Assembly (NCBI GenBank): GCA_002082585.1
Contig: CP020563.1
Span: 3,156,001-3,220,000, forward strand
Direction: 5' to 3'
Source: Kitasatospora albolonga
GTDB taxonomy: Bacteria > Actinomycetota > Actinomycetes > Streptomycetales > Streptomycetaceae
Length of the DNA stretch: 64,000 nt
Shown here: one piece after another, positions 41,031 to 48,753 of the stretch
How positions within the stretch are numbered: the stretch's first letter is position 1
How the letters are laid out: each line of letters starts with the position of its first letter
Position numbers and translations under genes: made by a program
The notes under the pieces: model-generated
Database searches by the model: none
Seen by the model: only the letters and a program-made list of their open reading frames with translations
Told to the model about the DNA's origin: nothing

Positions 41031-41075
41031 ACCAGCCACGGCGGGAGCCTCACACGGTTCACGCCGTGGCTGGTG
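41030..41075. terminator. Strong hairpin just upstream of the transposase
   Basis: CACCAGCCACGGCG (41030-41043) and CGCCGTGGCTGGTG (41062-41075) are exact 14-base arms with an 18-base loop. It contains the stop of the small frame at 41059-41226. It may terminate incoming transcripts or limit transposase expression from outside. Confidence 0.6.
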
Positions 41076-41226
41076 CGTTGACCGGGACGCTCGCTTCGCT
41101 GACTGCCAGCACCGTCTCGCCAAGGTGGCCCGCGAACGGGGTCTCGCCGCTCATCGGTGCCACCTCGACGCGGCCTGACTCCGCCATGTCGTATCCCGCG
41201 AAGGGGGCCGATGTCTCCACGATCAT
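41059..41226 (-). CDS. Small ORF between the IS and the single CRISPR repeat
   Basis: A 55-residue frame: MIVETSAPFAGYDMAESGRV, then SGETPFAGHLGETVLAVSEA and a stop. The composition looks like real coding sequence. The frame continues upstream without a start into the CRISPR repeat, so it may be the 3' end of a gene cut by CRISPR or IS rearrangement. No family is recognised. Confidence 0.35.
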   Translation of the reverse strand: MIVETSAPFAGYDMAESGRVEVAPMSGETPFAGHLGETVLAVSEASVPVNAPATA

Positions 41227-41262
41227 GCACCAGTCCGACCCGGTCGTGATGCGCCCGCTTGA

Positions 41263-41362
41263 GGGACCACCCCCGCATGCGCGGGGAGCACCAGTTCGTG
41301 ACCTGCGGGTTTATGTGGCGCGAGGCTCGTTTTTACTTACTTCTTGAGAAACAGGCATATCA
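41263..41362 (-). CRISPR. Single CRISPR repeat with complete leader (locus 3)
   Basis: One 29-base repeat (41263-41291), identical to the array 2 repeat except for one base (GCATGCG instead of GCACGCG), is followed by a leader almost identical to leader 2 (CAGTTCGTGACCTGCGGG ... TTACTTCTTGAGAAACAG). There is no second repeat within one spacer length to the left. It is either an array that has lost its spacers or a zero-spacer acquisition site. Confidence 0.85.
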
Positions 41363-41578
41363 CCCCTGGCTTTGCCCACTTCAAGTGACAGCGTTTGTCA
41401 GCTGACTCGGGCAGCAGTTGAACCCTGGCGCGTGGGCCAATGTTCACGGGATTGAACGGCACGGCGCCCGCGCCGGGTGGGCGGATGCCATGATCGCTTG
41501 GCGGCCTCGCACCTCGGCATGCCATCCGGCAGTACCGGGCCGTAGTTGCGACAGCGTGACCAACGGAAGGGACCCGGC

Positions 41579-42175
41579 ATGCGCAGACTCGTCCACTACA
41601 TCGCCACCACCCTCGATGGCTTCATCGCGGGCCCGGACGGCGGGGACCCCACCGGTCCCAACGGCTTCTGGCCCATACCGGAGGACTACATACAACACCT
41701 CGTGGCCGAGTACCCGGAGACGCTGCCCGTCCATGCCCGGCAGGCTCTGTCCGTCACGGCGGAGGGCACGCACTTCGACACCGTGCTGGAGGGGCGGCGC
41801 AGCTACGAGATCGGTCTTGCGGCCGGTATCACCGACGCCTACCCCCACCTGCGTCACCTGGTGTTTTCCCGGACCCTGACCGAGAGCCCGGACCCGGCCG
41901 TCGAATTGGTCGCCGACGACCCGGTGGCGACCGTGCGCGAACTCAAGCAGCAGGACGGCAAGGACATCTGGCTCCTGGGCGGCGCCGAACTCGCGGGCTC
42001 CCTGTACGCCGAGATCGACACGCTCATCATCAAACTCGGCCCGCTGACCATCGGCGACGGGATTCCGCTGTTCTCCCGCAAGGCTGCCTTCGACCCGCGC
42101 ACCTGGACACTCGCAGACCACACCGCCCTCAAGAGCGGCGCGGTGTTCCTCACGTACACGCGCGTCGGCAGCTGA
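41579..42175 (+). CDS. Dihydrofolate reductase family protein (RibD C-terminal domain-like)
   Basis: A 198-residue NADPH-dependent reductase fold: RRLVHYIATTLDGFIAGPDG at the start, VLEGRRSYEIGLAAG, HLVFSRTLTESPDPAVELVA, then IWLLGGAELAGSLYAEIDTL. This is the RibD_C/YyaP branch, often fused or linked to resistance or tailoring genes, with unknown substrates. The ATG at 41579 has GGAAGGGAC upstream. It is the first complete chromosomal-type gene right of the CRISPR/IS region. Confidence 0.85.
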   Translation: MRRLVHYIATTLDGFIAGPDGGDPTGPNGFWPIPEDYIQHLVAEYPETLPVHARQALSVTAEGTHFDTVLEGRRSYEIGLAAGITDAYPHLRHLVFSRTLTESPDPAVELVADDPVATVRELKQQDGKDIWLLGGAELAGSLYAEIDTLIIKLGPLTIGDGIPLFSRKAAFDPRTWTLADHTALKSGAVFLTYTRVGS

Positions 42176-42377
42176 ACGCTCGGACGAGCGGCGCTTGTGG
42201 AGGCCGGGCGCGGGCGCGCTCAGAGGGTCACGCAAGCGCCGCCGTGCCGCGGCGCCAAGGCCGTGGACGGCTGCAACAGAGGTGAGCAGCGCGGGGTGTT
42301 CAAGCTGGCTCGCGGACCGCGCCCTCTCCCCCGTCAGTGGAGCAAGCAATAAACCGCCGGGTGCGGCACCCACCCCC

Positions 42378-44306
42378 TCACCTCCGCCGGTACAACTCCT
42401 CTATCTCCGCCGTGAAGTCCCGCGCGATCGCCTCCCGCTTCAGCTTCAGCGACGGCGTCAAGTGGCCGCGTTCCTCCGTGAAGTCCACTGGCAGGACAGT
42501 GAACTTACGGATCGACTCCGCCCGCGACACCAGGCGGTTCGCCTCGTCCACCGCCTTCTGGAGCGACGTGCGCAGCTCCTCGTCGTGGACCAACTCCCTG
42601 AGCGGCACGTCCTGTTTCTTCGTCATCTGGCGCCAGTGGTGGAGGCCGTCCGGCTCCAGGGTGATCAGGGCCGTAATGTACGGGCGGTTGTCGCCGACCA
42701 CCATGCACTGGCCGACCAGGGGGTGGGCGCGGAGCCAGTCCTCCAGAGGGGCGGGGGTGACGTTCTTGCCGCCCGACGTGATGATGATGTCCTTCTTGCG
42801 GCCCGTGATCGTCAGGTAGCCGTCCTCGTCCAGTGTGCCCAGGTCGCCCGTCGGGAACCAGCCGCCGTCCAGGAGGTACGGGACCGGCTCCGCGCGTTCC
42901 GTGTCCCAGTAGCCCCGGAACACCTGGCCGCCCCGCAGCAACACCTCGCCGTCCTCCGCTATGCGTACCGATGTGCCGGGGAGGGGCCAACCCACCGTGC
43001 CCAGGCGGGGTTTGAGGGGTGGGGTCACCGTGTGGGCCGCCGTCGTCTCCGTCAGGCCGTAGCCCTCGAAGATGCCGATGCCCGCGCCCTCGTAGAAGGA
43101 GGCCAGTCGGCGGCCCAGCGGGGAGCCGCCGCAGATCACGTACCGGACCCTGCCGCCCAGCGCCGCCCTGATACGGCGGTAGACCAGGGGGTCGTACAGG
43201 GCTCGGGCGGCGCGCAGGCCGAAGCCGGGGCCCGGGCCCGTACCGTGTTCGGCGGCCTCAACTGCCTTGCCGTAGCGCTGCGCTATGCGGGCCGCCCGGT
43301 CGAACGACGAGGCCCGGCCCATCTTCTCGGCCGTCGCCCGGCCCGTGTTGTAGACCTTCTCCAGTACGTACGGGATGGCGAGGAGGAAGGTCGGGCGGAA
43401 GCCCGCCAGGTCGGCCAGCAGGTCTTCCGTCTGGATGGAGGGGGCGTGGCCGAGGCGGACTCGCGCCCGCATACAGCCGATCGCCACCATCCGGCCGAAG
43501 ACATGGGAGAGGGGGAGGAAGAGAAGCGTCGAAGCCGGGTCCTTCGAGACGGACTTGAAGACCGGGTGGAGGAGTTCGATCGCGTTGTCCACCTCCGCGA
43601 AGAAGTTGCCGTGGGTGATCACGCAGCCCTTCGGGCGGCCCGTCGTGCCCGAGGTGTAGATCAGGGTGGCCGGGCTCTCCGGTTCCAACGTGGCGCGGCG
43701 CGCCGACACCGCCTCGTCGGGGATGTGCCTGCCCAGCGACCTGAGGTGGGCGATCGCCCCCGTGTCGAACTGCCACAGATGCGCCAAGTCGCCCAGCTGC
43801 CTGCGTTCCTGGCTGATCAGGCGGCCCTGCGCCGTCGTCTCCACCGCGCAGGCCACCGCACCCGAGTCCTGGAGAATCCAGCGGGCCTGGAAGGCGGACG
43901 AGGTGGGGTAGATCGGGACCGTCACCAGGCCGGCCGCCCAGGACGCGAAGTCCAGCAGCGTCCACTCGTACGTCGTACGGGCCATGATCGCGATCCGGTC
44001 GCCCGCCCGCAGCCCCTCCGCCATCAGGCCCTTCGCGACCGCCAGCACCTCGGCGGCGAAGTCGGCCGCGGTCACGTCGTGCCAGGTCCCCTCGGCGTCC
44101 TTCCGGCTCAGCACCGCCTCCGCCGGGGCCTGGCGGGCGTTGTCGAACGGGATCTCCGCCAGCGAACCCCGCAGCACCTGGGGCGCGAACGGCGGTACGG
44201 AGACCTCCTGGACCCTTCCGTCCGGGCCTCTCCTCTTCGTCGGCTCCACAAGGACCGGTGCGGCCTGGGGAGTTGGGGTTACGGGGGCGGATGAAGGCGT
44301 TGACAC
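42378..44306 (-). CDS. Long-chain fatty acid-CoA ligase (AMP-forming)
   Basis: A 642-residue adenylate-forming enzyme with the ATP-binding loop LIYTSGTTGRPKGCVITHG near residue 226, GYGLTETTAAHTVTPPLKPR, the hinge region WFPTGDLGTLDEDGYLTITGRKKDIIITSGGKN near residue 525, and LTPSLKLKREAI with the catalytic-type lysine near the end. It matches FadD15-like acyl-CoA synthetases of actinobacteria. I chose the GTG at 44306 because GAGGAG precedes it. It is divergent from the FabG-like/MaoC-like pair, sharing a promoter region with a palindromic operator. Confidence 0.9.
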   Translation of the reverse strand: MSTPSSAPVTPTPQAAPVLVEPTKRRGPDGRVQEVSVPPFAPQVLRGSLAEIPFDNARQAPAEAVLSRKDAEGTWHDVTAADFAAEVLAVAKGLMAEGLRAGDRIAIMARTTYEWTLLDFASWAAGLVTVPIYPTSSAFQARWILQDSGAVACAVETTAQGRLISQERRQLGDLAHLWQFDTGAIAHLRSLGRHIPDEAVSARRATLEPESPATLIYTSGTTGRPKGCVITHGNFFAEVDNAIELLHPVFKSVSKDPASTLLFLPLSHVFGRMVAIGCMRARVRLGHAPSIQTEDLLADLAGFRPTFLLAIPYVLEKVYNTGRATAEKMGRASSFDRAARIAQRYGKAVEAAEHGTGPGPGFGLRAARALYDPLVYRRIRAALGGRVRYVICGGSPLGRRLASFYEGAGIGIFEGYGLTETTAAHTVTPPLKPRLGTVGWPLPGTSVRIAEDGEVLLRGGQVFRGYWDTERAEPVPYLLDGGWFPTGDLGTLDEDGYLTITGRKKDIIITSGGKNVTPAPLEDWLRAHPLVGQCMVVGDNRPYITALITLEPDGLHHWRQMTKKQDVPLRELVHDEELRTSLQKAVDEANRLVSRAESIRKFTVLPVDFTEERGHLTPSLKLKREAIARDFTAEIEELYRRR

Positions 44307-44663
44307 GTGCGGCTCCTCGGTGGCGGGGGGTCGGGCGGGTCTTGTCGCCGGGTCGTCCGTCCGGCAAGCGAGCAATCAGGCGGGGAGGCAGGAGGCAGGG
44401 CGGGGAGGGAAGGGAAGGGATCACGGGGGCTCCGGTGGGCTGCCGTCCAGGTGTCACCCGGGGCGTCAACCAGGGCGTCGCGCAGGGCATCAACCGGACC
44501 GGCCGCCCTGGCCCTCAGCCAGGGCGTCAACCGGACCGCCCCCCTGGGCCTCACCCGGGTCGCCGTCGCGGACAGCCTCCGGAATCGTTCATCTCGACCA
44601 GCTCCTGACTCTTCAGTAACCTTACTCCGGAGTAAATCTACGACCGAGCAGGGAGTCAGGACA
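44307..44663. other. Divergent promoter region with short direct repeats
   Basis: 357 bp between the acyl-CoA ligase and FabG-like genes. It contains several copies of CAGGGCGTCAACC and related sequence between 44460 and 44550, and the palindrome at 44622-44635. No gene is supported. Confidence 0.45.
44622..44635. promoter_or_regulatory. Palindromic operator TTACTCCGGAGTAA
   Basis: A perfect 14-base palindrome 28 bp upstream of the FabG-like start, in an otherwise GC-rich region. TetR regulators of fatty acid genes in actinobacteria often use such sites. The TetR gene at 47980-48675 is a candidate partner. Confidence 0.6.
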
Positions 44664-46016
44664 ATGGCCGATCGCTATCTGCACCTCACCGGCACAGCCC
44701 CCGGCCGCTTCCTCACCCGCCGTCTCGGCCTCCCCCGGCCCACCCCCCTGCTCCGCTGGTCCCCGGAAACCCCGCGGCTCGACGGGGCGCTGCTGCACCT
44801 GACGGCGGGGGTTCCCGCGGTCGCGGGGGTCGCGGAGGTGCTGGACCGGGTCGGGCTGCCGGTGGTCGGGGGCTCCGGCCGGGCCGACCGGACCGCCGCG
44901 ATCGTCCTCGACGCCACCGGGGTCGCCAGCGCCGCCGGGCTCGGGGACGTGTACGCCGCCCTGCACCCCGTCGTCCGCTCCCTCGCGCCGGGCGGGCGGG
45001 TCGTCGTCCTCGGTACGGTGCCCTCCCCCGCCGACCACCACCAGGCCGCCGCCCAGCAGGCGTTGGAGGGGTTCGTCCGGTCGCTGGCGAAGGAGATCGG
45101 GCGGGGCTCCACCGTCCAGCTCGTACGGGTTCCCGGTGGTGGCGGCGGGACAGCGGAAGCCTCCGAGTCCACCCTGCGCTTCCTGCTCTCCCCGCGCTCC
45201 GCCTACGTCAGCGGCCAGGTCATCGAGATCACCGCCGAAGCCCCCGGCCCCGGCCCCGTAGCCGACCCCCTCACCGACCCCGCCGCCCCGCTCACCGGCC
45301 GCACCGCCCTGGTCACCGGGGCCGCCCGCGGCATCGGCGCCGCCGTCGCCTCCGTGCTCGCCCGCGACGGGGCCCGGGTCATCGCCCTGGACGTGCCAGG
45401 AGTGCGCGAGGAGCTGGCACGTACCGCCGACCGGCTCGGCGCCACCGCCCTCCCGCTGGACATCACCGCGCCCGACGCCGCCGAACGCATCGCCGCCGCC
45501 GCACCGGACGGGCTCGGCGTCCTCGTCCACAACGCGGGGATCACCCGCGATCGCCGCCTCGCCAACATGCCCGCCGGTCACTGGACATCGGTCATCGAGG
45601 TCAACCTCGACAGCGTGCTCCGCACCACCGACGAGCTGCTGAAGTCCGGCGCCATCACGCGCGGCGGCCGGATCGTCGCCACCGCCTCCATCGCGGGCAT
45701 CGCCGGGAACACCGGGCAGACCAACTACGCGGCGAGCAAGGCCGGGATCATCGGTCTCGTCCGTTCGCTCGGCCCGCGCGCCGCCACCGACCACGGCGTC
45801 ACGGTCAACGCGGTGGCGCCCGGTTTCATCGAGACCAGGATGACGGCCGCCGTACCGCTCTTCATCCGCGAGGCGGGCCGCCGTCTGAACTCCCTTTCCC
45901 AGGGCGGCCTTCCGGTCGATGTCGCCGAGGCCGTCGCCTGGTTCGCCCGGCCCGACTCCGCCGCCGTCAACGGCCAGGTGCTGCGCGTCTGCGGCCAGAG
46001 CCTGCTGGGGGCGTGA
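44664..46016 (+). CDS. High-molecular-weight 3-oxoacyl-ACP reductase (FabG4-like)
   Basis: A 450-residue two-domain reductase. The N-terminal 200 residues are a degenerate Rossmann domain (LAPGGRVVVLGTVPSPADHH, GFVRSLAKEIGRG). The C-terminal catalytic SDR begins at about residue 212 with RTALVTGAARGIGAAVASVL, has VLVHNAGITRDRRLANM and the YAASKAG motif near residue 355, and ends VNGQVLRVCGQSLLGA. This layout is that of actinobacterial HMW FabG proteins. It overlaps the MaoC-like gene by GTGA. Together they would catalyse 3-oxoacyl reduction and dehydration. Confidence 0.9.
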   Translation: MADRYLHLTGTAPGRFLTRRLGLPRPTPLLRWSPETPRLDGALLHLTAGVPAVAGVAEVLDRVGLPVVGGSGRADRTAAIVLDATGVASAAGLGDVYAALHPVVRSLAPGGRVVVLGTVPSPADHHQAAAQQALEGFVRSLAKEIGRGSTVQLVRVPGGGGGTAEASESTLRFLLSPRSAYVSGQVIEITAEAPGPGPVADPLTDPAAPLTGRTALVTGAARGIGAAVASVLARDGARVIALDVPGVREELARTADRLGATALPLDITAPDAAERIAAAAPDGLGVLVHNAGITRDRRLANMPAGHWTSVIEVNLDSVLRTTDELLKSGAITRGGRIVATASIAGIAGNTGQTNYAASKAGIIGLVRSLGPRAATDHGVTVNAVAPGFIETRMTAAVPLFIREAGRRLNSLSQGGLPVDVAEAVAWFARPDSAAVNGQVLRVCGQSLLGA

Positions 46017-46894
46017 GCGTGATGACCGGGTCCGGACTGAGCACCTCCCTCGTACGCGCGGCCGTCACCTCACCGTTCAAGCACGCCGGACGGCCGGGCG
46101 CCACCCTGCCCGCCGCCCGCCTCACCCTCCCGGCCGCCCCCACCGCGCCCGGCCCCCTCGCCGCGTACCGCTCCCTCTGCGGCTTCCCCGGCCAGGGGCC
46201 GCTCCCGGTCACGTACCCCCACGTCCTGGGCTTCCCCCTCGCCATGCGGCTGATGACCGGGCGGGGCTTCCCGCTGCCCGTCGTCGGGCTCGTCCACACA
46301 TGGATCGAGATCGGCAGCCATCGGCCGGTGCAGGCCGCCGAGCCCATCGAACTGAAGGTTTACGCAGGCGAGTTGACGCCCCACCGCCGTGGCACCGAAG
46401 TCACCCTGGTGACCGAGGCGCGCGTCGGCGGGGAGCTGGTCTGGGAGTCGCGCAGCGGGTATCTGTCGCGGCACACGAAGAAAAGGCGGGAGGAGGCGAG
46501 TGTCCGACAGGGGCCCGAGCTCCCCGCCGTCGCCGAGTGGCGGCTCCCCGGCGATCTCGGGCGACGGTACGGAGCCGTCTCCGGCGACCGCAACCCGATC
46601 CACCTCCACCCGCTCACCGCCCGCCTCTTCGGCTTCCCCCGGGCCATCGCGCACGGCATGTGGACGGTGGCCCGCTGTCTGGCCGAGGCGGCCGGGCAGC
46701 ACGGTGAACTCCGTACCGTACGGGCCGACTTCCGGGCTCCCGTCCTGCTGCCCGCCACCGTGACGTACGCGGCCGACCCGGCGGGAGCAGCCTTCGTCCT
46801 GCGCGGCCGGGACGGGCGTACGCACCTCGCCGGAAAAGTCACGAGGCACGACGGCCGGGGGCTGCCGTACGTCGGCCTCGCGGGTTCGCCGTAA
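46013..46894 (+). CDS. MaoC-like dehydratase
   Basis: A 293-residue double-hotdog protein. The N-terminal hotdog contains VTYPHVLGFPLAMRLMTGRG, and the C-terminal MaoC hotdog has the hydratase motif in RRYGAVSGDRNPIHLHPLTARLFGF and IAHGMWTVA. The Asp/His pair of the hydratase-2 motif is present. It probably dehydrates 3-hydroxyacyl thioesters formed by the FabG-like enzyme. The GTG at 46013 overlaps the preceding stop. Confidence 0.88.
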   Translation: MSVMTGSGLSTSLVRAAVTSPFKHAGRPGATLPAARLTLPAAPTAPGPLAAYRSLCGFPGQGPLPVTYPHVLGFPLAMRLMTGRGFPLPVVGLVHTWIEIGSHRPVQAAEPIELKVYAGELTPHRRGTEVTLVTEARVGGELVWESRSGYLSRHTKKRREEASVRQGPELPAVAEWRLPGDLGRRYGAVSGDRNPIHLHPLTARLFGFPRAIAHGMWTVARCLAEAAGQHGELRTVRADFRAPVLLPATVTYAADPAGAAFVLRGRDGRTHLAGKVTRHDGRGLPYVGLAGSP

Positions 46895-46996
46895 AGGCTT
46901 GGCCCGTCGGTCGTCGGGGGCGGTTTGATGGGGGCGGCGGCGGTCACCTCGGCCGCCGGTGCCCCAGTCCCGTCCCCTTGAACCAAGGACACACGC

Positions 46997-47899
46997 GTGA
47001 GCATCCTTACGACGCACCGGGCTCTGCTGAGCCGTCTGCTGCCCGATGACCAGGCGGATGAACTTGCCGTGCGTCAGGGGCAGTTCCATGACGTCGTCAT
47101 GGGCTCGGACCGTGTCGTGTGTCTGCCCCGCACCCCGGCGGCAGCGGGCCGTCTGCCCGAGCGGGTCGCCGCACTGCGCGCGCTCGCCCCGCTCGACCTC
47201 GGCTTCCGCACACCCGAGCCGCTGCTCCATGACAGTGCCCCCGGCGCCGACGGGACGCCGTTCCTGGTGCTCAGCCGCATTCCCGGAGAACCACTGGACG
47301 CCGACGCGCTCCGCGATGCAGATGCAGATGCAGATGCAGACGCCGATGCCCGTGCCCGGGTGGCCGAGAGCGTGGCGGCGCAGTACGCCACGGTGCTGGC
47401 CGGGCTGGACCGGGCCGGTGCCGACGGGGCCGTACGGGCGGTTCTGCCCGAGGCGGCACCCGACCGGTGGCAGCGCTTCGCGGAGAGCGTCCGCGCCGAG
47501 CTGTTCCCGCTGCTGTCCGGCCAGGGGCGTCGGCGGGCCGAGCGGGAGCTCACGGCGGTCCAGAGCCTTCCCCACCTCACCCGGGCCGTGGTGCACGGTG
47601 ACCTCGGGCCCGAAAACGTCCTGTGGGAGTGGACGGACGGCCTGCCGCGCCTTTCCGGAGTACTCGACTGGGACGGCGTCGAGCTCGGCGACCCCGCCGA
47701 GGATCTCGCGGCCATCGGCGCCGGGCACGGCCGTCAACTCCTGGAGCGGGTAATCGCCCTGGGCGGCGACCGGTCGGACAGCGGGCTCACCACCCGCGTG
47801 GACGCGATCCGCGGCACGTTCGCCCTTCAGCAGGCCCTGTACGCCCTCCTCGACGGCGACGAGGAGGAGCTCGCGGACGGTCTGACGGGATACCGCTGA
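46997..47899 (+). CDS. Aminoglycoside phosphotransferase (APH) family kinase
   Basis: A 300-residue kinase-like protein with the APH catalytic loop TRAVVHGDLGPENVLWEW (near residue 197) and the metal-binding GVLDWDGVELGDPAEDLAAI. The GTG start at 46997 is preceded by AGGACAC. A run of Asp-Ala dipeptides near residue 107 is encoded by a GATGCA microsatellite. Relatives include macrolide and aminoglycoside kinases, but many are metabolic, so resistance should not be assumed. Confidence 0.85.
   Translation: MSILTTHRALLSRLLPDDQADELAVRQGQFHDVVMGSDRVVCLPRTPAAAGRLPERVAALRALAPLDLGFRTPEPLLHDSAPGADGTPFLVLSRIPGEPLDADALRDADADADADADARARVAESVAAQYATVLAGLDRAGADGAVRAVLPEAAPDRWQRFAESVRAELFPLLSGQGRRRAERELTAVQSLPHLTRAVVHGDLGPENVLWEWTDGLPRLSGVLDWDGVELGDPAEDLAAIGAGHGRQLLERVIALGGDRSDSGLTTRVDAIRGTFALQQALYALLDGDEEELADGLTGYR
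47315..47338. repeat. GATGCA hexanucleotide microsatellite
   Basis: Four perfect tandem copies of GATGCA, then a degenerate continuation (GACGCCGATGCC), inside the APH-family gene. The unit is six bases, so slippage would change the length of the Asp-Ala run without shifting frame. Confidence 0.8.
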
Positions 47900-47979
47900 C
47901 GGACGACGGTCGGCGGGCCTGGATTGCGGACGGCGGGCCCGGATTGCCGACGGCGGGCTGCCGCCGAAGTGCGCCGCTG

Positions 47980-48675
47980 TCAGGAGGTTCCGTCGTCCGC
48001 GCTCCCCCGGGAAACGTCCGCCGGAGGCTGCCAGGGACGGGCGTGCATCAGGTTCTCCAGGCCCGCCCAGGCGAAGTTCATCAAGGTCGCTGCGGCCTCC
48101 TTCGCCGAGACGTCCGAGGTGTCGTTGGCCCAGCCCGCCAGCGACTCGGCGGCGCCCACCAACGCCTGCGCGAGGCCCGCCACATCGCGGTCCGCGAGGG
48201 CAGGGTCGCGGTGCGCCTCGCGGGCTGCGGCGCCGATCAACGCCGTCACGAACGCGACGATCTCGTCACGCATCACCACGACCTCGCTGATGAACGGCTC
48301 CCCGTGCGAACGCGCCTGGCGGTGCAGGACCGCCCAGCCGTCCGGGTTCTCGGCGGTGTGCGTGAAGAACGCCCGCAGCCCCGACCAGAGTTGGCCGTCT
48401 GCGGGCAGCTCCGGGTCCACCCCGGCCCGTACCGCCGCCACCAGGGCCTGCGCCTCGCGCCGGATACAGGCGGAGAACAGGTCCTCCTTGGAGTGCAGGT
48501 AGAGGTAGACCAACGGCTTGGAGACGCCCGCCAGCTCCGCGATCTCGTCCATGGAGGCGGCCCGGTAGCCCCGCTGCCCGAACGTCTGCACCGCGGCGTC
48601 CATCATCTGCCGCTCCCGCACGGCGCGCGGCATCCGCTTGCCCCTCGCCGCGCCCGCGCCCGTCACCGCACCCAC
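47980..48675 (-). CDS. TetR/AcrR family transcriptional regulator
   Basis: A 231-residue regulator. The helix-turn-helix is RAVRERQMMDAAVQTFGQRG, YRAASMDEIAELAGVSKPLV and YLYLHSKEDLFSACIRR. The C-terminal domain resembles TetR repressors of fatty acid metabolism (HTAENPDGWAVLHRQARSHG). I kept the GTG at 48675, though the ATG at 48633 would also include the whole DNA-binding domain. It lies between the fatty acid gene pair and the NRPS operon and could control either. TTACTCCGGAGTAA upstream of the FabG-like gene is one candidate target. Confidence 0.85.
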   Translation of the reverse strand: MGAVTGAGAARGKRMPRAVRERQMMDAAVQTFGQRGYRAASMDEIAELAGVSKPLVYLYLHSKEDLFSACIRREAQALVAAVRAGVDPELPADGQLWSGLRAFFTHTAENPDGWAVLHRQARSHGEPFISEVVVMRDEIVAFVTALIGAAAREAHRDPALADRDVAGLAQALVGAAESLAGWANDTSDVSAKEAAATLMNFAWAGLENLMHARPWQPPADVSRGSADDGTS

Positions 48676-48753
48676 GTCCGACTTCCTCCCGACCCTGCCA
48701 CCCGCACTTGCCCAGGGTACGGCGCCCCGCCCCCGGCGTCGTACGCGAAGCCC

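Noticed and set aside
39841..41062. A complete IS5 element bounded by matched terminal repeats
   Set aside because: GGGCTGTCGCGCAAAGG at 39841 looks like an IS end, but I found no complementary copy right of the transposase and no target duplication, so only the transposase gene is reported.
46997..47899. Antibiotic resistance call for the APH-family kinase
   Set aside because: The catalytic motifs show only family membership; many APH proteins in Streptomyces are metabolic, and no linked antibiotic class is evident.
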